A DNA stretch of 5,095 nucleotides from an uncultured Collinsella sp. (GTDB lineage: Bacteria > Actinomycetota > Coriobacteriia > Coriobacteriales > Coriobacteriaceae): the NCBI GenBank assembly GCA_905197385.1, contig CAJJYO010000129.1:1-5095 (forward strand), in the 5' to 3' direction. The notes under the pieces are model-generated. The model saw only the letters and a list, made by a program, of their open reading frames with translations, was not told the DNA's origin and did no database searches. Of the stretch, positions 1-4,516 are shown piece after piece. Position 1 is the stretch's first letter. Every line of letters begins with the position of its first letter. The position numbers and the translations under genes were made by a program.

Positions 1-1
1 G

Positions 2-322
2 GGCGGGAAACAATCCAGGTACACATTCGAGCAGAGGGTCGCCGCGGCGTCGGCCGTAGTCGACGGCGGGATGGCGAAGGCCGACGCCATGGCCGAGTTC
101 GGGGTCAGGTCGAAGTCCCCGCTGGAGCGCTGGTGCAGGCTCTACCGCGAGGGCGGCGCCGAGGCGCTGCGGCCCCGCCCGAAGGGCAGGCCGAGGGGGT
201 CGAGGTCGAAGCCCCGGGCCCGCACCCGCGAGCAGGAGCTCGAGGAGCGCTGCCGCAGGCTCGAGGCCGAGGTCGCCTACCTAAAAAAATTGCGCGCCCT
301 GGTCGAGCGGGACGGGCTCTGA
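2..322 (+). CDS. IS3-family OrfA, helix-turn-helix DNA-binding protein (5' partial)
   Basis: OrfA of IS3-family elements binds the terminal inverted repeats and, translated alone, tends to regulate transposition. The reading frame is open from the first base of the window, so the true start lies upstream; ATG codons at 71 and 89 are internal to the conserved domain and are unlikely starts. About 106 residues are visible. The first half (RYTFEQRV..., then ...GVRSKSPLERWCRLYREGG) fits a transposase helix-turn-helix of the kind found in IS150-type OrfA. An arginine- and proline-rich basic linker follows (about residues 58-75), then a heptad-like helix (REQELEERCRRLEAEVAYL) that matches the leucine zipper used for OrfA/OrfAB multimerisation. 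The stop TGA at 320-322 lies inside the stem-loop that follows the frameshift site. A minority of ribosomes should slip at 283-289 and make the OrfAB fusion. Confidence 0.85.
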   Translation, partial: GGKQSRYTFEQRVAAASAVVDGGMAKADAMAEFGVRSKSPLERWCRLYREGGAEALRPRPKGRPRGSRSKPRARTREQELEERCRRLEAEVAYLKKLRALVERDGL

Positions 323-330
323 CCAGGGCG
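263..330 (+). promoter_or_regulatory. Programmed -1 ribosomal frameshift signal (orfA to orfAB)
   Basis: All three usual elements are present. The slippery heptamer A AAA AAA is at 283-289 in the orfA frame and is the only long A-run in this GC-rich element. A Shine-Dalgarno-like GAGG lies upstream at 269-272, ten bases before the heptamer, with another at 263-266. A stem-loop begins five bases downstream: 295-304 pairs perfectly with 321-330 (10 bp, mostly G-C), and the stem continues as GAGC 305-308 with GCTC 316-319 after a one-base bulge at 320. The orfA stop codon 320-322 lies at the base of the inner helix. Slippage moves translation from frame 2 to frame 1, which is the orfB frame. Frameshift efficiency cannot be judged from sequence, and transcriptional slippage on the A7 run is an alternative. 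Confidence 0.9.
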
Positions 331-1194
331 GCGGCCGAGGCGGTGAGGGCGCTGAGGGCGGAGGGGCACTCCCTGCGCCACCTGCTGGAGTGCTCGGGGC
401 TCGGGAGGTCGACCTACTACTACGCGCTGGCGCACCCGCGGAGGCCGACCAGGCCCGAGCTGCGCGACGCCGCGGCCGAGATATTCTCGCGCACCGCCAA
501 CGGCTGCGGGCACCGGCAGATAGCCATGTGCCTGCGCGCCGAGCTGGGCGCGGTCGTGGCCGACAAGACCGTGCTCAAGATGATGCGCGAGATGGGCATC
601 CGGTGCGGGATACGCCGCCGGGGCTCCCGCCGCCGGTACAGCTCCTACAGGGGGCTCGTGGGGAGCACGTTCGAGAACGTCATCGCGAGGGACTTCGGCG
701 CCGAGGGGCCGTGGCAGAAGCTCGGCACCGACGTCACCGAGTTCAAGGTGGCCGGCGCCAAGGCCTACTGGGCCCCGGTGCTCGACTTCTGCACGAAGGA
801 GATCGTGGCGAGCGACATATCGACCTCGCCGGACCTCGCCCAGCAGCACAGGATGCTCGACCGGCTCCTCGAGGCCCTGCCAGACGGGGCGGCACCGACC
901 ATGCACTCGGACATGGGCTGGCAGTACCAGCACGAGTCCTACGCCTCCAGGCTGGAGGGGGCGGGCATCACCCAGAGCATGTCGCGCAAGGGGAACTGCA
1001 TCGACAACGCCGCCACCGAGCAGCTCTTCGGCCACGTGAAGGACGAGTTCTACCGCGGCAGGGAGTGGGGCAGCTTCGGGGACTTCAAGCGCGACCTGGA
1101 GGAGTACATAGACCATTGGAACACGCGGCGCAGGCAGGTAAAATTGAAGGGCCTGACGCCGGAGGAGTTCCGGAACCAGGCCCTTGCGGCGTAG
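286..1194 (+). CDS. IS3-family transposase OrfB / OrfAB fusion C-terminal part (DDE integrase core)
   Basis: This is the catalytic half of the IS3-family transposase, made as an OrfAB fusion by -1 frameshifting; the start given is the first codon read after slippage, not an initiation codon. The chain begins with an HTH_21-like region (residues ...LRHLLECSGLGRSTYYYAL...), followed by the retroviral-integrase-type core. The visible catalytic residues are Asp at 730-732 (GTDVTEF), Asp at 910-912 (HSDMGWQYQ) and Glu at 1018-1020 (DNAATEQLFG). The 35 residues between the second Asp and the Glu match the D(35)E spacing typical of the family. The conserved Lys of the core is at KGNCIDNA. The protein ends NQALAA with TAG at 1192-1194, 13 bases before the right inverted repeat. 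No in-frame stop or frameshift damages it. Independent initiation (for example GTG at 343) cannot be excluded. Expected role: copy-out/paste-in transposition through a circular intermediate, as known for the family. Confidence 0.92.
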   Translation, partial: KIARPGRAGRALTRAAAEAVRALRAEGHSLRHLLECSGLGRSTYYYALAHPRRPTRPELRDAAAEIFSRTANGCGHRQIAMCLRAELGAVVADKTVLKMMREMGIRCGIRRRGSRRRYSSYRGLVGSTFENVIARDFGAEGPWQKLGTDVTEFKVAGAKAYWAPVLDFCTKEIVASDISTSPDLAQQHRMLDRLLEALPDGAAPTMHSDMGWQYQHESYASRLEGAGITQSMSRKGNCIDNAATEQLFGHVKDEFYRGREWGSFGDFKRDLEEYIDHWNTRRRQVKLKGLTPEEFRNQALAA

Positions 1195-1207
1195 TCGCTA
1201 TTTATTC

Positions 1208-1232
1208 AGTCCAAGTTTCGGGGCGCAGTTCA
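1208..1232 (+). repeat. Right terminal inverted repeat of the IS3-family element
   Basis: Read on the - strand from the tip inward, this is TGAACTGCGCCCCGAAACTT followed by GGACT. The terminal TG (CA on the + strand at 1231-1232) is the conserved dinucleotide of IS3-family ends, and an ACTGC-C-rich-GGAC pattern is common in the IS150 group. It starts 13 bases after the orfB stop. The inner limit is approximate because the left repeat, needed for pairing, is outside the window. The bases after 1232 (CTG or CTGC) would be the target duplication, which cannot be confirmed here. Confidence 0.75.
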
Positions 1233-1258
1233 CTGCCCCCTTTGTGGTGGTTTTTGAC

Positions 1259-1289
1259 AAAAAGAAGCCGCCCCGATAACAGAGGCGGC
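1259..1289 (-). terminator. Intrinsic terminator of the hydratase gene
   Basis: On the - strand the RNA forms GCCGCC (1289-1284) with GGCGGC (1272-1267). The stem can extend by a U-G and a C-G pair to 8 bp around a 7-base loop. It is followed at once by UUCUUUUU (1266-1259). This is a standard rho-independent terminator for transcripts coming from the hydratase. In the + direction no T-run follows the stem, so it should act in one direction only and not stop transcripts from the insertion sequence. Confidence 0.85.
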
Positions 1290-1346
1290 ATCAAGCAAGC
1301 CTATTTATTAGCGTCCCTCAAGACCCAACGAGAACGCAGAAATGTA

Positions 1347-1420
1347 GCCCGGGGCTTACCCTTTCCCGAACGCGACCCTCGCGAAGCGCGTGAGCGGGCG
1401 GGAAAGGATAAGCCCCGGGC
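1347..1420 (-). terminator. Long 3'-UTR hairpin after the hydratase stop codon (terminator-like or repeat)
   Basis: Two 22-base arms, 1347-1368 and 1399-1420, are complementary at every position but one (1359 with 1408). In RNA from the - strand that position is a G-U pair, so the stem is unbroken; in + strand RNA it is a C-A mismatch. The 30-base loop has its own smaller hairpin around CGCGAAGCGCG (1380-1390). The structure starts 15 bases after the hydratase stop codon. The bases that follow on the - strand (TACATTTCTG) give only a weak T-tract, so it may be a poor terminator, a 3'-end stabiliser that protects the mRNA from exonucleases, or a dispersed palindromic repeat. Together with the terminator at 1259-1289 it accounts for most of the gene-free stretch 1233-1435; I see no other gene or RNA there. 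Confidence 0.6.
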
Positions 1421-1435
1421 GGACAATTAAGTGCG

Positions 1436-3736
1436 TTACTCGGCAGCGGCCTTGAACTTGTTGTAGTTGATCAGGCAGCCAGCCTTGACGATGGCACGCT
1501 CCTCTGCCGTCATATCGGCAATGTAGAGCTCAATCTGCTCGACCGCACCATCGGCGCGCACCACGTAGGCGGCGATGCCCTTCAGGTCGCCATCGAGCGC
1601 GGCGCGGATACCCGGCACAAAGACGTAGTCGCCCACCTCAAAGCTGGGCTCGGCCTCCATCTGGAAGGGCACCATGCCCCAGTTCATCACGTTGGAGCGA
1701 TAGCGCTTGGTGGCGTACTCGTGGACGATGTTGGCCAGGCCGCCAATTACGCGCTGGCAGCTCGCGGCCTGCTCGCGGGCAGAACCGTCACCGGGCTTCT
1801 TGGCATAGAGCATGGAGCCGTACTCAGTCGCCTTGGCATCGGCCGCGACACCCGCGCCGGTCAGCGCCTCAAACACGCTGGCAAGCTCGGCATCGAGTGC
1901 CGCCAGGTCGCCCGCTGCCTCGCCGGCAACGCGGCGCTTTTCCACCGCGTCGACCTCCTTGGAGCGGCCCACGTAGGCAGGGTCGCGACGGCTGAGCGTA
2001 AACTCGGCCAGACCCAGCGGGTTGGAGCGGAAGGAGCTCGTCTCGCCCGAGGGAATGAGCTCGTCAGTCGTGGTGACCGGGTCCATGATCTTGGAGCACA
2101 CCTTGAGCAGGATATCGTCGCCGAGGGGCTCCATCGCGGGCCACGGCTTGATGTTGGGGCCTTCGACCAGCTCGTCGGCAGGCTCGGCCTTGCCAAAGCC
2201 CCAGTACACGCGCTTCTTGTACGGCGCGTCGTCAAAGGTGTACTCGCAGGCCTCGTCCCAAGTCTCCTCGGGCAGGTCGGTCGCCGGCGTCAGGACGCCG
2301 CCGTTGGCAGCCGTCGCCGCAATGGAGCGGGCGTCCATCAGGGCCACGGCGCTCAGCTGGCCATTACCTGGCTTTGAACCCTCGCGGTTGGGGAAGTTGC
2401 GCGTGGTGTGGCGAATGGACAGGCCGTTGTTGGCAGGCGTGTCGCCGGCGCCGAAGCACGGGCCGCAGAACGCCGTGCGCACGATCGCACCGGCCTCCAT
2501 GAGGTCGTAGATGTAGCCGCGACGCGTGAGCTCGAGCGCAACGGGCTGGCTCGTGGGATAGACCGACAGCGAGAACTCGCCGCAGCCGGTGTTGGCGCCC
2601 TTGAGCACGCGGGCGGCCTGGACCACGGAGTCATAGTTGCCGCCCGAGCAGCCGGCGATAACGCCCTGCTGCACGTGCAGTTTGCCGTCGACGATCTTGT
2701 CGAGCAGGCTAAAGTGCGTCTTGCCCTCACCGATCTTAGCGGCCTCAAGCTCAACCTCATGCAGGATGTCCTCGAGGTTCTCGTTGAGCTCGTCGATCTC
2801 AAAGCCGTTGGAAGGATGGAACGGCAGCGCGATCATGGGCTTGATGCTCGACAGGTCGACCTCGACGCAGCCGTCGTAGTAGGCAACATCGGCGGGCTTG
2901 AGCTCGCGGTAGTCGTCGCCGCGGCCGTGCATGGTCAAAAACGCGTGCGTGTCCTCGTCGGTAGCCCAGATGCTCGACAGGCAGGTGGTCTCGGTGGTCA
3001 TGACATCGACGCCGTTGCGGTAATCGGTCGTCATGCTCGCGATGCCCGGGCCCACAAACTCCATGACCCTGTTCTTAACGTAGCCCTTGGCAAAGACGGC
3101 GCGGATGATGGCGAGCGCCACGTCGTGCGGGCCGACGCCGGGGCGCGGGGCACCCGTAAGGTAGATGGCGACGACGCCGGGATAGGCGACATCGTAGGTG
3201 TCGCGCAGCAGCTGCTTTGCCAGCTCGCCACCGCCCTCGCCCACGGCCATGGTGCCCAGAGCGCCGTAGCGGGTGTGCGAGTCGGAGCCCAGGATCATCT
3301 TGCCGCAGCCCGCGAAGTTCTCACGCATAAAGGAGTGGATGACGGCGATATGCGGCGGGACGAAAATGCCGCCGTACTTCTTGGCAGCCGAGAGGCCAAA
3401 GACGTGGTCGTCCTCGTTGATGGTGCCGCCCACGGCACACAGCGAGTTATGGCAGTTGGTGAGCACGTAAGGCAGCGGGAACTGCTCCATGCCCGAGGCG
3501 CGCGCCGTCTGGATGATGCCGACAAAGGTGATGTCGTGGCTCGCCATGGCGTCGAAGCGAATCTTGAGCGCCTCGGGGTCGCCGGACGTGTTGTGTGCCT
3601 GAAGGATCGAATACGCGATGGTGCCGCGCTTGGCATCCTCGGGCGTCTGCTTAATACCGCGCTCGGTAGCCTCGGCCGCAGGCACAACCTCGCTGCCGCC
3701 GCGCAGGTAGATGCCGTCCTCGTACAGCTTGACCAT
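1436..3736 (-). CDS. Aconitase-superfamily hydratase, YbhJ-like
   Basis: This is a full-length aconitase-fold protein, expected to be a cytoplasmic [4Fe-4S] (de)hydratase. With ATG at 3736 it has 766 residues; GTG at 3838 would give 800. ATG is preferred for three reasons: GGGAG lies five bases upstream, codons before it are far less GC-biased (GC at third position 17 of 34, against 28 of 34 just after), and 766 is close to the roughly 750 residues of E. coli YbhJ. Residues below count from the [14 protein letters not shown] is at 151-161. The cluster cysteines appear as C363 (AGCSGGNYD) and C424/C427 (FCGPCFG), and [10 protein letters not shown] is near 445. A swivel-domain start, [13 protein letters not shown], is near 556, and GDGSAREQ (catalytic-type Ser652, Arg654) is near 650. 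The strong resemblance is to the YbhJ-type branch, recalled from memory, whose substrate is not established. It is not classical AcnA, because the C363 context is CSGGN rather than CTN. It is probably transcribed alone, with terminators before and after it. Confidence 0.88.
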   Translation of the reverse strand: MVKLYEDGIYLRGGSEVVPAAEATERGIKQTPEDAKRGTIAYSILQAHNTSGDPEALKIRFDAMASHDITFVGIIQTARASGMEQFPLPYVLTNCHNSLCAVGGTINEDDHVFGLSAAKKYGGIFVPPHIAVIHSFMRENFAGCGKMILGSDSHTRYGALGTMAVGEGGGELAKQLLRDTYDVAYPGVVAIYLTGAPRPGVGPHDVALAIIRAVFAKGYVKNRVMEFVGPGIASMTTDYRNGVDVMTTETTCLSSIWATDEDTHAFLTMHGRGDDYRELKPADVAYYDGCVEVDLSSIKPMIALPFHPSNGFEIDELNENLEDILHEVELEAAKIGEGKTHFSLLDKIVDGKLHVQQGVIAGCSGGNYDSVVQAARVLKGANTGCGEFSLSVYPTSQPVALELTRRGYIYDLMEAGAIVRTAFCGPCFGAGDTPANNGLSIRHTTRNFPNREGSKPGNGQLSAVALMDARSIAATAANGGVLTPATDLPEETWDEACEYTFDDAPYKKRVYWGFGKAEPADELVEGPNIKPWPAMEPLGDDILLKVCSKIMDPVTTTDELIPSGETSSFRSNPLGLAEFTLSRRDPAYVGRSKEVDAVEKRRVAGEAAGDLAALDAELASVFEALTGAGVAADAKATEYGSMLYAKKPGDGSAREQAASCQRVIGGLANIVHEYATKRYRSNVMNWGMVPFQMEAEPSFEVGDYVFVPGIRAALDGDLKGIAAYVVRADGAVEQIELYIADMTAEERAIVKAGCLINYNKFKAAAE

Positions 3737-3741
3737 ACTGT

Positions 3742-3746
3742 CTCCC
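3742..3746 (-). promoter_or_regulatory. Ribosome binding site favouring the ATG start of the hydratase
   Basis: The - strand reads GGGAG five bases before ATG 3736. The alternative GTG at 3838 is preceded only by ...ACTGAGATAAA, with no good match to the ribosome binding consensus. This site is the main sequence evidence for choosing the shorter protein. Confidence 0.6.
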
Positions 3747-3751
3747 ACTCT

Positions 3752-3768
3752 GCCCAAAAGATTTGGGC
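3752..3768 (-). other. Small leader hairpin ahead of the hydratase ribosome binding site
   Basis: GCCCAAA (3768-3762 on the - strand) pairs perfectly with TTTGGGC (3758-3752) around a 3-base loop, ending five bases before GGGAG. If the gene starts at ATG 3736 the hairpin is in the untranslated leader and could affect mRNA stability or translation. If it starts at GTG 3838 the hairpin is coding sequence. A weak -10-like TATGCT lies just upstream (3778-3773) but without a convincing -35 box, so I do not call a promoter. Confidence 0.4.
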
Positions 3769-3872
3769 GCATAGCATACATTCGTTCAATATCGTGCCAT
3801 AGAACGGTTGCCAGCGGGTTACGAATCTCGGCGTTCACTTTATCTCAGTAAAGCACAGGGCGATATTGGCGC

Positions 3873-3919
3873 AAGGAGTGTCCCAAAGTGCCGGCACAGA
3901 AGGAACGTCCCCAAGTGCC
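3873..3919. repeat. Tandem imperfect 20-bp direct repeat, probable dispersed REP-like element
   Basis: Copy 1 (3873-3892) and copy 2 (3900-3919) agree at 17 of 20 positions, with a 27-base period. Both have the form AAGGA..GTCCC..AAGTGCC. The junction GTGCCGGCAC (3888-3897) is a perfect palindrome, and GGCAC (3893-3897) can also pair with GTGCC (3915-3919). Short GC-rich units of this AAGGA-GTCCC type, found between genes, resemble repeats dispersed by REP-associated (Y1) transposases; that link is an inference from the sequence style. The repeat lies between the terminator of the upstream operon and the hydratase, so it may overlap that gene's promoter region. Confidence 0.6.
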
Positions 3920-3923
3920 AGCC

Positions 3924-3994
3924 AAAAATGGGAGTGGATAACCTCCCGTTTCTAGCCCTCAAGCGGACAAAAGTGGGAGATTATCCACTCTCAT
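3924..3994 (-). terminator. Terminator of the dnaJ-hspR transcript (long hairpin plus T-tract)
   Basis: The arms 3928-3947 and 3975-3994 are 20 bases each and complementary at 18 positions. The two exceptions are transitions, one of which is a G-U pair in the - strand RNA. Inner bases 3948-3951 and 3971-3974 can add pairs. On the - strand the stem is followed at once by a TTTTT run (3928-3924, its first base still pairing). It begins 33 bases after the hspR stop codon, so it should end the heat-shock operon and insulate the hydratase. Each arm carries TTATCCACT, close to a DnaA box, which is discussed separately. Confidence 0.75.
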
Positions 3995-4027
3995 ATTGTT
4001 AGGATTTGCGTCGTAGAGCCGCCGTAA

Positions 4028-4444
4028 CTAAAGATCGGTTCCCGCGCCCAGCAGCTTGCGCATGACCTGTTCGGGGTTGACCGAGCCGTCGCGCGGGGCC
4101 AGGGCGGTAATCTTCTTCTGCATCTTGTATTCGTGCAGCTCGTCCTCGAGCTGGCGCACACGGGCGCGGAGCTTTTCGTTCTCGCGCTCGCGCTCCTCGG
4201 CACGCTCCTTCATATCGAGAATGCGCACCACGCCGGCAAGGTTGATGCCCTCGTCGGTCAGCTGGTTGATGAGCTCTAGGCGCTCGATATCGGCACGCGA
4301 ATACAGACGCGTGTTGCCGCCCGAGCGCTGGGGGTTCACCAGGCCCTTGGACTCGTAGACGCGCAGAGTCTGCGGGTGCATGCCGGTCAACTCGGCCGCC
4401 ACGCTGATCATGTACAGCGGTTTGTTCCTATTGTCCTCGGCCAT
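4028..4444 (-). CDS. hspR: HspR, MerR-family heat-shock repressor
   Basis: HspR is the repressor of the dnaK operon in actinobacteria; it binds HAIR inverted repeats and uses DnaK as co-repressor, so titration of DnaK by misfolded protein induces the regulon. The 138-residue product is of normal length. Residues 11-32 (YMISVAAELTGMHPQTLRVYE) are the MerR-type helix-turn-helix, NTRLYS at 44-49 is the wing, and the second recognition part ends near residue 75. Residues 78-110 (KERAEERERENEKLRARV...) form a charged coiled coil for dimerisation. The tail ends LLGAGTDL. ATG at 4444 is preceded by AAAGGGG (spacer 9). It follows dnaJ by 72 bases on the same strand and ends before a terminator, as expected for the last gene of a dnaK-grpE-dnaJ-hspR operon. 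No complete HAIR site (CTTGAGT-N7-ACTCAAG) is seen in the window; it probably lies upstream of dnaK. Confidence 0.93.
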   Translation of the reverse strand: MAEDNRNKPLYMISVAAELTGMHPQTLRVYESKGLVNPQRSGGNTRLYSRADIERLELINQLTDEGINLAGVVRILDMKERAEERERENEKLRARVRQLEDELHEYKMQKKITALAPRDGSVNPEQVMRKLLGAGTDL

Positions 4445-4453
4445 GCTACCTGA

Positions 4454-4460
4454 CCCCTTT
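4454..4460 (-). promoter_or_regulatory. Ribosome binding site of hspR
   Basis: AAAGGGG on the - strand, nine bases before the hspR ATG at 4444. It supports this start and independent translation of hspR rather than coupling to dnaJ. Confidence 0.6.
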
Positions 4461-4484
4461 CCGTCTCGTTATCGTCCATCATAA

Positions 4485-4500
4485 GCCCGCGGGCGCGGGC
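4485..4500 (-). other. GC-rich hairpin between dnaJ and hspR
   Basis: GCCCGC (4485-4490) pairs with GCGGGC (4495-4500) around a 4-base loop; an overlapping perfect palindrome GCCCGCGGGC is at 4485-4494. It is followed on the - strand by TTATGATGG, without a T-run, so it is not a full terminator. It could be an RNA-processing or partial attenuation element that sets the hspR to dnaJ ratio, or simply a by-product of high GC content. Confidence 0.3.
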
Positions 4501-4516
4501 GTGCGCCACGACCGCC

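Larger units (their letters stand above)
1..1232 (+). mobile_element. IS3-family (IS150-like) insertion sequence, left end outside window
   Basis: This is the right-hand part of an insertion sequence of the IS3 family. What is seen: two overlapping reading frames, orfA (frame 2) and orfB (frame 1), joined by a -1 frameshift site at an A7 run (283-289); an orfB product with a D-60-D-35-E catalytic triad; and a right end that reads, inward from the tip, TGAACTGCGCCCCGAAACTT, which starts with the family's TG dinucleotide. The left inverted repeat and the first codons of orfA lie before position 1, so the full length and target duplication cannot be read. orfB uses the rare ATA codon for 5 of 11 isoleucines (at 481, 520, 610, 817, 1108), whereas hspR and the visible dnaJ part use none, consistent with a foreign origin. 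Nothing in the visible part is broken, so the copy may be active. Assignment to the IS150 subgroup rests on the protein and end pattern and is less certain than the family call. Confidence 0.9.

Noticed and set aside
277..1116. 279-codon open frame on the - strand inside the insertion sequence
   Set aside because: Antisense shadow of orfB, caused by GC-rich codons; its product is low-complexity V/L/G/R/P-rich and has no recognisable domain, while the + strand has the full DDE core.
390..1430. 346-codon + strand frame across orfB and the intergenic hairpins
   Set aside because: It runs through the right inverted repeat and a terminator, and its product is Arg/Gly/Ala-rich without motifs; orfB in the other frame explains the region.
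1721..2377. 218-codon + strand frame antisense to the hydratase
   Set aside because: Shadow frame with no motif or supporting context.
2408..3802. 464-codon + strand open frame antisense to the hydratase
   Set aside because: Mirror frame of a strongly codon-biased gene; no domain is recognisable and the product is A/V/D/G/R-rich.
3839..3880. Sigma-70-like promoter TTGCGC with TTTACT upstream of GTG 3838 on the - strand
   Set aside because: The spacing of 16 is possible, but the -10 agrees at only about half the positions and would leave almost no leader; too weak to call.
3955..3965. CTCAAG half-site suggesting an HspR HAIR operator
   Set aside because: The partner half CTTGAGT at seven-base spacing is absent; the match sits in the terminator loop and is likely chance. 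A similar CTCAAG at about 1318 is also isolated.
3873..3994. CRISPR array
   Set aside because: Only two imperfect direct units, a 7-base gap rather than spacers of about 30 bases, and no cas genes nearby.
3808..4002. Possible 64-residue gene on the + strand between the hydratase and hspR
   Set aside because: It passes through the tandem repeat and both arms of the terminator hairpin, so repeat and RNA structure explain the bases better than coding.
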